A stretch of 64,000 bases of DNA from Oleiphilus messinensis (GTDB taxonomy: Bacteria; Pseudomonadota; Gammaproteobacteria; Pseudomonadales; Oleiphilaceae), in assembly GCF_002162375.1 (NCBI RefSeq), contig NZ_CP021425.1, positions 5,316,001-5,380,000 on the forward strand. Reading direction: 5' to 3'. The notes under the pieces are model-generated. The model was given only the letters and a program-made list of their open reading frames with translations. It did not search any database and was not told the origin of the DNA. Positions 18,100 to 29,018 of the stretch are shown one piece after another. Every line of letters begins with the position of its first letter. Within the stretch, counting starts at the first letter, position 1. Position numbers and translations under genes: made by a program.

Positions 18100-19164
18100 T
18101 CAACGCGTCTCACCGTGCCACCATTCCGAGACAGCACTGATTCCCTGCCCACCAAAGGAAATAACCTTTTCCAGAGATGCTTCCGTCATCCCGCCAAGCG
18201 CATAAACCGGAAGCTTGGCAGCAGCAACGAGCCCCCGGAAGGCGTTCCAACCAAGCTCAGGCCCCGCATCATGGGAGCGTGCGGCTTCAATTGGAGATAA
18301 CACGACAAAAGTCATACCTGAACTTTCAGCGTGCTCGATTTCATCTTTATTGTGACAGGATGCAGCTAGCCTTCCACCCGCAGCGCTGAACGCTTCCAGT
18401 GCGCCAGAAACGCCATCTTCGTCCTCGTTGCTCTCACTACTGTTTACGGCAAGTAGCTCCCGGCTCCTCAGATGAACGCCTGAAATACCATTCTGCAACA
18501 GCGAATCAATAGCACTGGACCCATTTTGCTTGAACAAACTGGTAAATAACTCAAAATCGATCATTAGATGAACGCCAGCCTGTTGACACCAGGCACCAAA
18601 ACGCATCACCAAGATGCCGTAATCATCCAGCGTCAATTCGCTCCGCCTCACTCGTACCAACTTGATTGCAGCCCGCTCACACACAGCCTTTAACTTATGA
18701 AATCCTGCTTCGGGATCAGTTATCGACCCGGTGATTAAATAACGCTGAGGAAGCTGCAGCGCAGCAATGATGGGAACATTTGCCTGGGGGAATTGATATA
18801 GCCCCAGCTGTTCAATCGGCACCCATTCAACAGGCTGCCCTTCTACACCTTGAGGGTGCCCAAAAAATTCAGGGACGCGCCAAACATCGAGACAGACTAA
18901 TTTATCAGAATAATCATGATGGATCTGAATGAGTGGTATCAGCGCAGAGGGGTTCGCTTGAATTCCCAGCTCTTCCGATAATTCCCGAACCAGAGCCACT
19001 TCCACCGTTTCGCCTTGCTCTACCTTGCCACCGGGAAATTCCCACAAGCCCCCTTGATGCACGTGGTCTGGCCGTTTCGCTAACAGGATCAGGCCATCTC
19101 GTTCGACAACCCCTACTGCAACATGAATGCGCTTCTTTGCGTGAGCATCAATAAAACCAGACAT
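18100..19164 (-). CDS. MutT-type Nudix hydrolase fused to a thiamine-phosphate-synthase-like domain
   Basis: Residues 1-135 form a Nudix domain with the full box G46-x5-E52-x7-REL-SEE-x-GI, as in MutT, which removes oxidised dGTP. The rest is a ThiE-like barrel (GVHLRSREL, FVVLSPIEAARSHDAG, PVYALGGMT) in which typical ThiE catalytic residues are hard to place, so it may be non-catalytic. This two-domain form next to argJ is common in Pseudomonas relatives. A Glu/Ser/Asp-rich insert (NSSESNEDEDGVS) interrupts the second domain. I chose the ATG at 19162-19164; an upstream frame to 19263 adds 33 residues without family similarity. No clear ribosome site precedes either. Confidence 0.85.
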   Translation of the reverse strand: MSGFIDAHAKKRIHVAVGVVERDGLILLAKRPDHVHQGGLWEFPGGKVEQGETVEVALVRELSEELGIQANPSALIPLIQIHHDYSDKLVCLDVWRVPEFFGHPQGVEGQPVEWVPIEQLGLYQFPQANVPIIAALQLPQRYLITGSITDPEAGFHKLKAVCERAAIKLVRVRRSELTLDDYGILVMRFGAWCQQAGVHLMIDFELFTSLFKQNGSSAIDSLLQNGISGVHLRSRELLAVNSSESNEDEDGVSGALEAFSAAGGRLAASCHNKDEIEHAESSGMTFVVLSPIEAARSHDAGPELGWNAFRGLVAAAKLPVYALGGMTEASLEKVISFGGQGISAVSEWWHGETR

Positions 19165-19321
19165 ATAAATAGACCATGAATCAGAAATGGAAGCATCGTG
19201 ACCAACTCTCGGAGCCATCACAAAGATTGCAGGTGTAAAGACAAGATTATCAGCATATAACACCCCAAGCGGAGATTGGAAAATGCTTGGGGTGCATCAG
19301 AGTATCAAAAAGCCATGGGAA

Positions 19322-20539
19322 TTAGGTGCGGTACTCTGCATTAATACGGACATAGTCATGGGATAGATCTGTTGTCCAGACGGACTCAACTGCTGTGCCC
19401 GCCCCAAGATCAACATGAATCAGAATCTCGTCCTGATTCATAACAGCTTGACCCTGTTCCTCGCTGTAAGCGGACGCTCGGCCTCCATCTTCAACGATTT
19501 GGGCAGAGCCCAACCAGATATTGACCTGATTAAGATCCAGGTTTTCAAGCCCGCTTCGTCCAACCACTGCTAAAATTCGCCCCCAATTGGGATCACTCGC
19601 AAACAGCGCGGTTTTTACGAGAGGAGAGTGCGCGATCGCGTAAGCTACTTTGAGTGCGTCTTTTTCGTCGCGAGCACCGGACACCCGAACCTCTACAAAC
19701 TTGGTCGCACCTTCACCATCTTTGACAATCGCCTGTGCCAAAGACAAAAAAACCTTTCTGAGGGCAACTTCAAACTTGGAGTACGCGGCAGTCCCCTCCA
19801 GTAATCGCTCATTGCCTGCAGCGCCGGTTGCAACGAGCATACAAGCGTCATTAGTAGATGTATCGCCGTCGACAGTTATTCGATTAAATGAATGCTCGGA
19901 AGCCTGCCGCACCAAGTTTTGCAAGGTAGGCGTATCGATTGCCGCATCTGTAGCAACAAAGCCAAGCATAGTAGCCATGTTCGGGCATATCATTCCCGCC
20001 CCTTTGCTGATTCCCGTGATCGTAATCAAGCAACCATCCAGATCCACTTGAACCGAACATGCTTTTGGTCGGCTGTCCGTGGTCATTATGCCTTCTGCGG
20101 CGGCCAACCACTGCCCTTCATCAAGATTTTCCATTGCGGCTGGCAATGCATTGACAATCTTATCAACGGGTAACGGTTCCCCGATAACACCGGTGGAGAA
20201 TGGTAAAACTGCCTCGGTTTCGCACCCTGCAATCTGAGCCAACGCAGCGCAACATCGCTCCCCATTGACCATACCCGAAGAACCAGTACCTGCATTCGCG
20301 TTTCCGGTATTGATCAAAAGATAACGGGGTGTTGCTCTTGCAAGGTGATCTTTCGCGATCGTGACCGGCGCCGCACAAAACAAATTTTTGGTAAACACCC
20401 CGGCAACCGTCGAACCTTGCGCTATCGACATGACCACGAGATCTTTACGACCAGGCTTTTTAACACCTGCCGAAGCAATCCCCAGTTTTAACCCCGAAAC
20501 AGGATACAAAGTCCCAATATTACCATCACCAACGGCCAT
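19322..20539 (-). CDS. argJ: Bifunctional glutamate N-acetyltransferase/amino-acid acetyltransferase ArgJ
   Basis: ArgJ moves the acetyl group from N-acetylornithine to glutamate, recycling it in arginine synthesis. The precursor cuts itself before a threonine to give two subunits; here the cleavage motif CPNMATMLGF places that nucleophile at Thr190. The start is the ATG at 20537-20539, giving 405 residues that begin MAVGDGNIGTLYPVSGLKLGIASAG, as in Pseudomonas; an ATG six codons upstream lacks similarity. It lies 80 bp after secA on the same strand. Confidence 0.95.
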   Translation of the reverse strand: MAVGDGNIGTLYPVSGLKLGIASAGVKKPGRKDLVVMSIAQGSTVAGVFTKNLFCAAPVTIAKDHLARATPRYLLINTGNANAGTGSSGMVNGERCCAALAQIAGCETEAVLPFSTGVIGEPLPVDKIVNALPAAMENLDEGQWLAAAEGIMTTDSRPKACSVQVDLDGCLITITGISKGAGMICPNMATMLGFVATDAAIDTPTLQNLVRQASEHSFNRITVDGDTSTNDACMLVATGAAGNERLLEGTAAYSKFEVALRKVFLSLAQAIVKDGEGATKFVEVRVSGARDEKDALKVAYAIAHSPLVKTALFASDPNWGRILAVVGRSGLENLDLNQVNIWLGSAQIVEDGGRASAYSEEQGQAVMNQDEILIHVDLGAGTAVESVWTTDLSHDYVRINAEYRT

Positions 20540-20619
20540 GCTCGCCCTACCATTCAATTACTATTCAACCGGTCAAACCGGGTCATCACAACAAACCAAA
20601 ATTCCGTATCGCAACGACA

Positions 20620-23361
20620 TTAGGCTGCTTTACCATGACACTGCTTGAACTTCTTCCCGGATCCACAAGGGCAAGGTTCATTTCGACCTACTTTTCGACC
20701 ATCCCGAACGAAAGGCTCATGATCACCCTGCTCCGTCGCTGCAGATTCGGGGTTTTCGCTCATGTCATCCGTATCCGGCGTTTCATCGTGACGCGCCTGG
20801 GCACCGCGCATTTGTTGTTCGAGCTCTTCCTTCCGGCGACGCTCAACCTCTTCCATTTTTTCGGGCTGCTGAACCTGAACATGACAAGTCACCCGAATAA
20901 CATCGTGCTTCAGTGTTTCAAGCATGCCCTCAAACAGATTAAAGGCTTCTCGTTTATACTCCTGTTTCGGGTTTTTCTGTGCGTATCCCCGTAAATGAAT
21001 ACCTCGACGCAGGTGATCCATCGCAGCAAGGTGTTCTTTCCAGAGCGTATCAAGAATTTGCAAAAAGACCTGTTTTTCAAAATTGCGCATGGTCTGGGCT
21101 CCGGCAATCTCTTCTTTGCCACGATAAGCACTCGCAATTTCATCAAGAATTTTCTGTCTAAGCGTCTCTTCATGCAGCTTGTCGTCTTCATCAAGCCATT
21201 TTTGAACCGGTAATGCTGCGCCCATTTCCGATTCGAGCTGCCTTTCAAGTCCAGCAATGTCCCACTGTTCTTCAAGACTCTGCGGCGGAACAAACTGGCT
21301 CACCAGGTCATTCACAACATCTTCACGAATAACCGCAACCATATCCGAAATATCTTCAGAGTACATCACTTCATTGCGCTGCTCATAAACGACACGACGT
21401 TGATCGTTCGCCACATCGTCGTATTCCAGCAATGTTTTACGGATATCAAAGTTACGGCCTTCAACCTTGCGCTGCGCTTTCTCTATCGCATTGCTCACCA
21501 TTCGATGCTCAATTGCTTCGCCTTTCTGCATGCCCAAGGCCTGCATAATGTTTTTCACCCGGTCAGAAGCGAAAATACGCATCAGGTTATCTTCCAGCGA
21601 AAGGAAGAAGCGACTCGACCCGGGATCCCCCTGACGACCCGCACGACCACGTAACTGGTTATCTATTCGACGGGACTCGTGACGCTCTGTACCGATGATA
21701 TGTAAACCACCTGACTGCAGTACCGTTTCATGTCGCTGTTGCCAGTCCCGCTTGATCTTTTCAATTTGGCTGGGATCCGGCTCTTTTAGTTCCGCAACCT
21801 CAGACTCCCAATTTCCGCCAAGGACAATGTCAGTACCACGTCCGGCCATATTGGTCGCGATCGTTACTGCACCGGGACGCCCGGCTTGAGCAATAATATG
21901 TGCTTCGCGATCATGCTGCTTCGCATTCAAAACGTTGTGCTGTATACCAGCCTTTTTCAATAAGTGAGACAAATACTCAGATGCTTCAATTGACGCGGTG
22001 CCCACAAGCACAGGGCGTTGCTCCGCCACCGTATCTTTGACTTCATCTATGATGGCTTGGAACTTTTCTTCTTGAGTCAAATAAACCAAATCATTGAAGT
22101 CTTTACGCTGGATATCCTTGTTGGTTGGGATCACAACCACATCCAAACCATAAATATGCTGGAACTCATAGGCCTCTGTATCCGCAGTTCCGGTCATCCC
22201 GGAAAGCGTTTCATACAGCCGGAAGTAATTCTGGAAAGTGGTTGAAGCCAAAGTTTGACTCTCTGCCTGTATTTTCACACCTTCTTTCGCTTCGATGGCC
22301 TGGTGCAATCCATCACCCCAACGCCGTCCTGCCATTGTTCGGCCTGTATGCTCGTCAACAATCACGATCTGACTGTTCTGAACAATATAATCGACGTCTC
22401 TCTGGTATAGTTTATGGGCACGTAAAGCGGAGTGAATGTGGTGCAACAAGCTCAAATTGACAGCAGAATAAAGGCTGTCTCCCTCTTCCAGAAGCCCTTT
22501 ACTGGCTAAAAGCTCCTCTACGTACGTGTGACCCTCTTCAGTCAACTCGACATTTTTGCTCTTTTCATCCAGCGTGTAATGACCCGCGCCAGGATTACCT
22601 TCTTCATCCAGCTCCGCCTGTTTCATCATGGGAACCAGACCATTGATTTGCTGATATAGTTTGGAGCTGTCTTCAACCGCTCCGGAGATAACGAGCGGTG
22701 TACGGGCCTCATCAATCAATATGGAATCCACTTCATCCACTATCGCAAAATTCAGTTTGCGCTGAACCTTGTCTTGCGGGCTAAACGCCATGTTGTCCCG
22801 AAGATAGTCAAAACCAAACTCGTTGTTGGTTCCATAGGTAATGTCGGCCTGATATGCCTGTTGCTTTTCCACCGGAGACTGTCCGGAATAGATGACCCCG
22901 ACTGTCAGCCCAAGAAACTCGAACAGCCCCTTCATCCAGCCGGAATCACGTTTCGCCAGGTAATCGTTCACTGTGACTACGTGCACCCCCTTTCCAGAAA
23001 GTGCATTCAGGTAACAAGGCAAAGTCGCTACGAGCGTCTTACCTTCACCGGTACGCATCTCTGCGATACGCCCTTCATGGAGCGTCATTCCCCCGATGAG
23101 CTGGACATCAAAGTGGCGCATGCCCAAAGCTCTTTTACCTGCTTCACGAACTACGGCGAACGCATCAGGCAGTATTTGGTCAAGTGTTTCGCCTTTTTCA
23201 AGTCGCGCCTTGAACTCAAGCGTCTTCGCCTTCAATGCAGCATCATCGAGCGCCGAAATTTCCTCTTCCATCGCGTTGATTTTTGCTACGACCTTGGACA
23301 TCCGCTTCAGTTCGCGGGCGTTTTTACTACCGAATACTTTCTTTACCAGTGATGAAAACAT
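20620..23361 (-). CDS. secA: Preprotein translocase ATPase SecA
   Basis: SecA drives export of unfolded proteins through SecYEG. The 913-residue protein has Walker A ([14 protein letters not shown]), the [15 protein letters not shown]alker B region, the preprotein cross-linking and helical wing domains, and the C-terminal zinc motif [13 protein letters not shown] that binds SecB and lipids. A Glu/Arg-rich linker separates that tail from the core. The upstream neighbour is an M23 peptidase rather than the arrest peptide gene secM, so SecM-type control is not visible. Confidence 0.97.
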   Translation of the reverse strand: MFSSLVKKVFGSKNARELKRMSKVVAKINAMEEEISALDDAALKAKTLEFKARLEKGETLDQILPDAFAVVREAGKRALGMRHFDVQLIGGMTLHEGRIAEMRTGEGKTLVATLPCYLNALSGKGVHVVTVNDYLAKRDSGWMKGLFEFLGLTVGVIYSGQSPVEKQQAYQADITYGTNNEFGFDYLRDNMAFSPQDKVQRKLNFAIVDEVDSILIDEARTPLVISGAVEDSSKLYQQINGLVPMMKQAELDEEGNPGAGHYTLDEKSKNVELTEEGHTYVEELLASKGLLEEGDSLYSAVNLSLLHHIHSALRAHKLYQRDVDYIVQNSQIVIVDEHTGRTMAGRRWGDGLHQAIEAKEGVKIQAESQTLASTTFQNYFRLYETLSGMTGTADTEAYEFQHIYGLDVVVIPTNKDIQRKDFNDLVYLTQEEKFQAIIDEVKDTVAEQRPVLVGTASIEASEYLSHLLKKAGIQHNVLNAKQHDREAHIIAQAGRPGAVTIATNMAGRGTDIVLGGNWESEVAELKEPDPSQIEKIKRDWQQRHETVLQSGGLHIIGTERHESRRIDNQLRGRAGRQGDPGSSRFFLSLEDNLMRIFASDRVKNIMQALGMQKGEAIEHRMVSNAIEKAQRKVEGRNFDIRKTLLEYDDVANDQRRVVYEQRNEVMYSEDISDMVAVIREDVVNDLVSQFVPPQSLEEQWDIAGLERQLESEMGAALPVQKWLDEDDKLHEETLRQKILDEIASAYRGKEEIAGAQTMRNFEKQVFLQILDTLWKEHLAAMDHLRRGIHLRGYAQKNPKQEYKREAFNLFEGMLETLKHDVIRVTCHVQVQQPEKMEEVERRRKEELEQQMRGAQARHDETPDTDDMSENPESAATEQGDHEPFVRDGRKVGRNEPCPCGSGKKFKQCHGKAA

Positions 23362-23708
23362 AACCTTTTTTAGCTGCCTTTTGTAATCAAAGTAAGTGTC
23401 TTGGATTCCTCTTTCCCAAGGACTATAACAGACACTCTTTTCAACATTTTTTACGATACCGCTATTACTTGTATCAGAATGGCTTTAACAGAAAACCCGG
23501 CCAGCGATCAATTTGCGCAACCCAACACCGTCAGTATGATTAACTAAACTCTGCAATCACTTCAATTATCGACGAAGTAATTGCAGAATTCAGAATTCAA
23601 GCAATCTGCCAACGACAGAGGATTCTACTCCGATTTACACACAGAGACAAAACCTAACACAGGAATTAGTTAACGGCTTGGCCAAAAGGCCTGTCCGGGA
23701 ATCACAGG
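23362..23708. other. Gene-free stretch between the M23 peptidase gene and secA
   Basis: These 347 bp carry no gene. Near secA there is an extended -10 promoter candidate. In the middle lies a 13-bp hairpin with one mismatch (23551-23563 with 23574-23586), followed by a doubled AGAATTC. I looked for a short leader peptide resembling SecM and found none that was convincing. Confidence 0.6.
23422..23430 (-). promoter_or_regulatory. secA: Candidate extended -10 promoter for secA
   Basis: Read on the minus strand, TG, one base and TATAGT form an extended -10 element about 60 bp before the secA start. No good -35 box is placed correctly, as expected for extended -10 promoters. Confidence 0.35.
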
Positions 23709-24653
23709 TCAGCGACTGGCTCGGTTGATAAACTTGGCGGGATTCAATGTTTTGTTGTTCTTTAGCACTTCAAAATGGACATGGGGACCCGTCGATCGCC
23801 CCGAACTCCCCATTTTTGCGATAACCTGGCCTTTTTGAACCACATCACCGACTTTTACGAGCAGTTTTTTACAATGGGCATAGCGCGTAACAACATTGCC
23901 ACTGTGGCTAATTTCAATTAATTGCCCGTAACCGTAACGCTCCGACGCTCGAGTGACAACACCTGAAGCCACCGCGATAATGTCACTCCCTTCCTTGCCA
24001 GCAAAGTCCACCCCGGCATGCCATGCTCGCTTTCCATTAAACGGGTCGGTTCGGTAGCCGTAATGAGATGAAAGCCACCCTTTAACAATGGGTCGACCGG
24101 CAACAAACATTTGCCGCTCAATTTGCTGATTCACAAACATTTCATCCAGCAGTTCCAGCTGTTCCTCCCGATTGCTGATCTGCGCTTCCAGAGCGTCCAG
24201 CACCGCAGTCAATTCCGATACGGCATAGGATTCTTCTTCCACCGAACTTACAGGACCGCCAACGGCAGGGGGGGCCTCAAAGTCAAATTCGCCATTATCC
24301 ATCTTCGCGACTTCAGTCAACCTTTGCCCCAATGCATCCAGACGAGTAATACGGGCTTGCAGCTCCCCCATTCTCAACGTGATGGCATCGATTTGTTCAC
24401 TCGCCTGAAGGCGAACCAGACTCAAATCTTCCTGTTGGGACTTCAGCATAGTCTCCCAGGCATCGATCACATTTTGATTTTCCAGGTTGCCTTTCCGTTC
24501 AGTCCCCCATTGCAATGACAAAATGCTGGCTCCGGCAAAAAAAATGGTTACCATAAGTATGGTAACGAACAATGATGTCAACAAAATCGAGGTTTTGCCT
24601 AACACCAAGGGCCTGGATTGTCCATTTTTACGGCTGACGATGATAATATTCAT
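23709..24653 (-). CDS. M23 family peptidoglycan endopeptidase, membrane anchored
   Basis: The 314-residue protein has a short cytoplasmic start, one membrane helix (about residues 19-45), a coiled-coil periplasmic stretch (residues 50-150) and a C-terminal LytM/M23 domain. Zinc ligands are visible in WHAGVDFAG and GPHVHFEVLKN, so it should be an active zinc endopeptidase cutting peptide cross-links. I set the start at the ATG at 24651-24653 (MNIIIVSRKNGQSRP); 15 upstream residues lack family similarity. A peptidase gene of this type between dciA and secA is the usual order in Pseudomonas relatives. Confidence 0.9.
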   Translation of the reverse strand: MNIIIVSRKNGQSRPLVLGKTSILLTSLFVTILMVTIFFAGASILSLQWGTERKGNLENQNVIDAWETMLKSQQEDLSLVRLQASEQIDAITLRMGELQARITRLDALGQRLTEVAKMDNGEFDFEAPPAVGGPVSSVEEESYAVSELTAVLDALEAQISNREEQLELLDEMFVNQQIERQMFVAGRPIVKGWLSSHYGYRTDPFNGKRAWHAGVDFAGKEGSDIIAVASGVVTRASERYGYGQLIEISHSGNVVTRYAHCKKLLVKVGDVVQKGQVIAKMGSSGRSTGPHVHFEVLKNNKTLNPAKFINRASR

Positions 24654-24744
24654 AATCGACTTATTCGGAAGCTGACGGGTTCCCAAGAGAAAGCACACTT
24701 TTTAATTAAAGCACATCCAGCTTAAGAAAAAAGTGAGCAACTCT

Positions 24745-24760
24745 GAATATTAAAATATTC
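24745..24760. promoter_or_regulatory. Palindrome in the divergent M23/dciA region
   Basis: GAATATT and AATATTC form a perfect 7-bp inverted repeat around AA. It lies between two divergent genes (starts at 24653 and 24927), so it is a possible operator. AT-rich palindromes also arise by chance. Confidence 0.25.
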
Positions 24761-24926
24761 TTACAGATTTAAAAACACACTAATCAGGCCTGACCATACG
24801 GGTTTATTCGTGTAGAAAGGTATCATTCTGATTTACAAGTAGTCTTTGTCTAAGTGGGCGCTATTTTAACCAAATTGCTCGATTAACGATACATTAATTA
24901 CAGTTACAATTTAGTAAGCAGGTCTG

Positions 24927-25382
24927 ATGAATACCAATAAACGTCCTCCATTATTAAATGAAGTCACACGGGAACAACCCGAACTTTCGAGGCTTTTTCG
25001 AATCGCAGGAACGATGGAGCGTCTCACAGGAATACTGAATCAGGCTGTGCCCGATGTGTTGAAAGGCTCCGTTCAAATCAGAACATACAAAGACAAAGTC
25101 TTATCGGTAAATGTCCCCTCCGGAAGTAGTGCAACGCTGTTCCGTATGGAAATGCAAACTATCAAGACCCGTTTGCGTAACCATCCCTCATTTCAGCACT
25201 TGTCCCGAATTAATGTGAAGGTGAAGCCAGACCGGCAGCCAGCTCCGAAAAAACGAGAGCCTATGCGGTTGAGCAAAAAAAATGCCCAGCTTCTTTTGGA
25301 AGAAGCCGGGCACACAGAAGATAAGGACTTAAAATACACCCTGGAGAAGCTCGCTAGACGCGGGCTATTGGCTCCAGACTAG
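24927..25382 (+). CDS. dciA: DUF721 (DciA-like) protein
   Basis: The 151-residue protein has the DUF721 domain in residues 25-100 (RLTGILNQAVPDVLKGSVQIRTYKDKVLSVNVPSG is its core) followed by a basic tail. DciA is the ancestral loader of the replicative helicase DnaB in bacteria that lack DnaC. The family fold is KH-like. Its place between lpxC and the secA-side M23 gene is the normal site of this gene in Pseudomonas relatives. The gene symbol rests on family and position; the helicase-loading role is inferred from homologues. Confidence 0.8.
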   Translation: MNTNKRPPLLNEVTREQPELSRLFRIAGTMERLTGILNQAVPDVLKGSVQIRTYKDKVLSVNVPSGSSATLFRMEMQTIKTRLRNHPSFQHLSRINVKVKPDRQPAPKKREPMRLSKKNAQLLLEEAGHTEDKDLKYTLEKLARRGLLAPD

Positions 25383-25434
25383 GTACTTTCTTTCATCACT
25401 CGCTCAGGAAATTATCTCCCGTGGCGAGTCATTA

Positions 25435-26349
25435 TTACGCACAGGCAAATGCAGGCTTGGCATATGAAATGGGCGCTTCGTTTTCACCTTCAAAGGTTAC
25501 CAACTCCCAAGCGCCTTCAGTTGCCATCAACTTACGCAACAGTTTATTGTTCAGGTCATGCCCTGACTTAAACCCTTGGTACTCCCCTAACAAACTCTTG
25601 CCAAGCAGGTAAAGGTCACCAATTGCATCAAGCATCTTATGTTTGACGAACTCATCATCAGAACGCAGACCATCTTCATTTAGAACTCGAAATTCATCCA
25701 CCACAATCGCATTGTCGACACTGCCACCGAGAATGAGATTCATGGAACGGAGTTTCTCAATGTCGCGCATAAAACCGAAAGTTCTGGCACGACTCACCTC
25801 CTTCACAAACGAAGTACTGGAGAACTCAACCATAGCTTCCTGCTTACGGCCTTTGAACACCGGATGGTCAAAATCGATTTCAAACCCGACTTTAAAACCA
25901 TCAAAGGGTTTGAATGTGGCTTTTTTATCGCCATCTTCAACCGTGACTTCTTCTTTTATGCGAATAAACTGTTTTGCAGCTTCCTGCTCCGCTATGCCCG
26001 CAGATTGAATCAGGAACACAAACGGCCCTGCACTACCATCCATAATCGGCACTTCAGGTGCACTCAACTCAACGATACAGTTATCGATACCAAGCCCAGC
26101 CATAGCAGACAACAAATGCTCTACAGTAGCCACTTTGACATCACCCTTCACCAACGTCGTTGAGAGGAGTGTTTCACCCACATTTTCCGCAGACGCATTA
26201 ATTTCTACAACCGGATCCAGATCCGTTCTGCGAAATACGATTCCGAAATCAACCGGAGCTGGTTTCAAGGTCAAATACACCTTTTCACCGGAGTGTAAAC
26301 CAACCCCAGTAGCCCGAATAACGTTTTTCAAAGTTCGCTGTCTGATCAT
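25435..26349 (-). CDS. lpxC: UDP-3-O-acyl-N-acetylglucosamine deacetylase
   Basis: LpxC is the zinc deacetylase that commits UDP-GlcNAc to lipid A. The 304-residue length equals the E. coli enzyme. Zinc ligands and catalytic residues are visible: the first His in [15 protein letters not shown], the His and Asp pair in [15 protein letters not shown], and the base His in [10 protein letters not shown] set the start at the ATG at 26347-26349 ([21 protein letters not shown]); a frame from 26421 adds 24 residues. It follows ftsZ, as usual at the end of this cluster. In E. coli the level of LpxC is set by FtsH proteolysis at its C-terminus. Confidence 0.97.
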   Translation of the reverse strand: MIRQRTLKNVIRATGVGLHSGEKVYLTLKPAPVDFGIVFRRTDLDPVVEINASAENVGETLLSTTLVKGDVKVATVEHLLSAMAGLGIDNCIVELSAPEVPIMDGSAGPFVFLIQSAGIAEQEAAKQFIRIKEEVTVEDGDKKATFKPFDGFKVGFEIDFDHPVFKGRKQEAMVEFSSTSFVKEVSRARTFGFMRDIEKLRSMNLILGGSVDNAIVVDEFRVLNEDGLRSDDEFVKHKMLDAIGDLYLLGKSLLGEYQGFKSGHDLNNKLLRKLMATEGAWELVTFEGENEAPISYAKPAFACA

Positions 26350-26549
26350 AGGGCTTCTATTTGCTTCCTTCATAATTGCCGTTTCAGGGGCTGAAAATAC
26401 ACCGTATAGACTGGAGTACACAACCTAGAATTGAAACGAGCGAATAACTGCTCAAAAATTGAGCGCGCATAATATCAAAAACCAGTCTAAGAAACCAATC
26501 TTCAATAACCAAATATTGCAAATTTGTTACCGCGCGCCGACCGTCGAGA

Positions 26550-27707
26550 CTAATCCGCTTGACGTCGAAGGAACGCAGGAATATCGAGATATTCTACACC
26601 TTTTTCCACATCTACACTCTTCTCATCAATTGCGGTATTACCCTGACTCATTGGGCGACGACGCATAACAGCAGGCTTATCTAACTGATTGTAATCAGTT
26701 TTACCATCAATTGCTTTACTATTATCCACCACTTTGACCGGCTTATCAGACAATGCGCCCAATCCAGTTGCGACAACGGTTACTTTCAACTCGTCGGTCA
26801 GATCGTGATCTATTACTGTACCTACAACAACTGTGGCAGCTTCAGATGCAAACTCTTCCACGATGTTACCCACTTCTGAGAATTCACCCAGATTCAAGTT
26901 CTCACCTGCGGTAATATTAACCAAAATACCACGCGCGCCCTGCAGATTGATATCTTCAAGTAGTGGACTGCGAATGGCCGCTTCAGCAGCTTCACGCGCA
27001 CGATTTTCACCACAAGCTGTTCCTGTACCCATCATCGCCATGCCCATTTCCGACATGATTGTTTTCACATCAGCAAAGTCAACGTTGATCATACCCGGAC
27101 GGATTATCAAATCCGCAATACCCTGTACTGCACCCAATAGAACATCATTCGCAGCACCAAACGCGTCCAATAGACTGGTATTCTTGCCCAATACTGTCAG
27201 CAGTTTTTCATTCGGAATTGTGATCAATGAATCCACATATCCGGACAACTCGGCCAGTCCCGCCTCTGCTACTTTTAAGCGCTTACCGCCCTCGAATGGA
27301 AACGGCTTAGTGACAACGGCGACCGTTAGAATGCCCAGCTCCTTAGCCACTTCGGCTACAATTGGAGCCCCTCCAGTGCCGGTTCCGCCACCCATACCCG
27401 CGGTGATAAAAACCATATCAGCGCCTTTAAGCGATTCTGCGATACGCTCTTTATCTTCCATCGCAGCCTGACGCCCAACCTCAGGGTTAGCGCCCGCCCC
27501 TAATCCTTTTGTAATATTGCTTCCCAGCTGAATCACAGACTTTGCATCCAGGTCTTTCAACGCCTGGGCATCAGTGTTGGCACAATAGAATTCAACACCT
27601 CTAATATCGGATGCCAGCATGTGCCGAACAGCATTACCGCCGCCACCGCCAACACCCACAACTTTTATTACTGCTTCTTGGGGCAGATTATCAATCAACT
27701 CAAACAT
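26550..27707 (-). CDS. ftsZ: Cell division protein FtsZ
   Basis: FtsZ is the tubulin-like GTPase that forms the Z-ring. The GTP-binding signature GGGTGTG is at residues 106-112. The C-terminal peptide [12 protein letters not shown] matches the conserved tail that binds FtsA and ZipA; the linker before it is short. The 385-residue length is typical. AGGAG and GATAGGAAA precede the ATG, a good ribosome site. It follows ftsA by 41 bp. Confidence 0.98.
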   Translation of the reverse strand: MFELIDNLPQEAVIKVVGVGGGGGNAVRHMLASDIRGVEFYCANTDAQALKDLDAKSVIQLGSNITKGLGAGANPEVGRQAAMEDKERIAESLKGADMVFITAGMGGGTGTGGAPIVAEVAKELGILTVAVVTKPFPFEGGKRLKVAEAGLAELSGYVDSLITIPNEKLLTVLGKNTSLLDAFGAANDVLLGAVQGIADLIIRPGMINVDFADVKTIMSEMGMAMMGTGTACGENRAREAAEAAIRSPLLEDINLQGARGILVNITAGENLNLGEFSEVGNIVEEFASEAATVVVGTVIDHDLTDELKVTVVATGLGALSDKPVKVVDNSKAIDGKTDYNQLDKPAVMRRRPMSQGNTAIDEKSVDVEKGVEYLDIPAFLRRQAD

Positions 27708-27748
27708 TTTCCTATCTCCTGATTTGATTTCTTCTATTGTTTTTCGTT

Positions 27749-28984
27749 TTAAAAATTACCCGTAAACCAGCTCTTTACTTTTTCCACCCAGTTTACGGAG
27801 CTCTCTGGCCGGGTGGCAGGTACCCGGCCTAAATCGATTTGCTTGAAACCATAAATCAACAAGCCAACCCCTGTTGAGTACATCGGATTGTTCACTACAT
27901 CAGCAAGGCCTGTTACACCTTGCGGAGATGCCAAACGAACCGGCATGTGGAAAATCTCTTCGGCTAACTCAACGACGCCCTCCATCTTGGAAGTTCCCCC
28001 GGTCAATACAATCCCGGCCGCGACCAGCTCTTCATAACCGCTGCGTCTCAGTTCCGATTGAATAAGCGTAAACAGTTCCTCATAACGGGGCTCCACAACT
28101 TCAGCCAATGCTTGCCGCGAAAGATCTCTTGGTGGGCGTTCACCCACACTGGGCACCTTGATTGTCTCTTCTGCACCCGCGAGCTGCGTTAACGCACAGG
28201 CATACTTAATTTTAATTTCTTCCGCATTCTGAGTCGGCGTGCGCAATGCCATTGCAATATCGTTTGTAACCTGGTCTCCCGCGATCGGAATAACTGCGGT
28301 GTGACGAATTGACCCGCCAGTGAAAATCGCGATGTCCGTGGTCCCCCCCCCGATATCAACCAGGCAAACCCCCAGTTCCTTTTCATCATCGGTCAGGACG
28401 GCATAGCTGGAAGCCAACTGTTCAAGAATGATATCGTCAACATCGAGATTGCATTTGCGAACGCACTTCTCAATATTTTGTGCCGCGTTCACTGCGCAGG
28501 TCACCAAATGAACTTTTGCTTCCAGTCGCACCCCGGACATTCCCAACGGTTCTTTGATACCTTCCTGATTATCAATCACATACTCCTGGGGAATGATGTG
28601 CAGAATCTTTTGATCTGCGGGAATGGCCACGGCTTGAGCAGCATCAATTACCCGATCAATATCCGCCTGAAGCACTTCCCGATCCCGAATGGCGACAATA
28701 CCATGGGAGTTCATGCTTCGAATGTGGCTCCCGGCAATGCCTGCGTATACCGAATGTATGCGACAGCCCGCCATCAGTTCCGCCTCTTCTATGGCGCGCT
28801 GAATTGACTGAACTGTTGTTTCAATATTTACCACGACACCGCGCTTCAACCCTTTTGAGGGGTGAGAACCAATACCAACAATATTGATATCACCTTCGGG
28901 TGTCTTCTGGCCGACAATAGCCACAACTTTGGATGTGCCGATATCCAAGCCAACGATCATGTTGTCTGATTCCAACCCTGACAT
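27749..28984 (-). CDS. ftsA: Cell division protein FtsA
   Basis: FtsA is the actin-like protein that ties FtsZ to the membrane. The phosphate-binding blocks are MIVGLDIGTSKVVAIVG near residue 10 and VCLVDIGGGTTDIAIF near residue 205. The final 14 residues (NWVEKVKSWFTGNF) form the amphipathic membrane-targeting helix. The 411-residue length is normal. The start may be the first ATG (28982-28984) or the Met eight residues on. Confidence 0.97.
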   Translation of the reverse strand: MSGLESDNMIVGLDIGTSKVVAIVGQKTPEGDINIVGIGSHPSKGLKRGVVVNIETTVQSIQRAIEEAELMAGCRIHSVYAGIAGSHIRSMNSHGIVAIRDREVLQADIDRVIDAAQAVAIPADQKILHIIPQEYVIDNQEGIKEPLGMSGVRLEAKVHLVTCAVNAAQNIEKCVRKCNLDVDDIILEQLASSYAVLTDDEKELGVCLVDIGGGTTDIAIFTGGSIRHTAVIPIAGDQVTNDIAMALRTPTQNAEEIKIKYACALTQLAGAEETIKVPSVGERPPRDLSRQALAEVVEPRYEELFTLIQSELRRSGYEELVAAGIVLTGGTSKMEGVVELAEEIFHMPVRLASPQGVTGLADVVNNPMYSTGVGLLIYGFKQIDLGRVPATRPESSVNWVEKVKSWFTGNF

Positions 28985-29018
28985 GTAAATTCGATCCTGT
29001 GTTGATCCAATAAATAGG

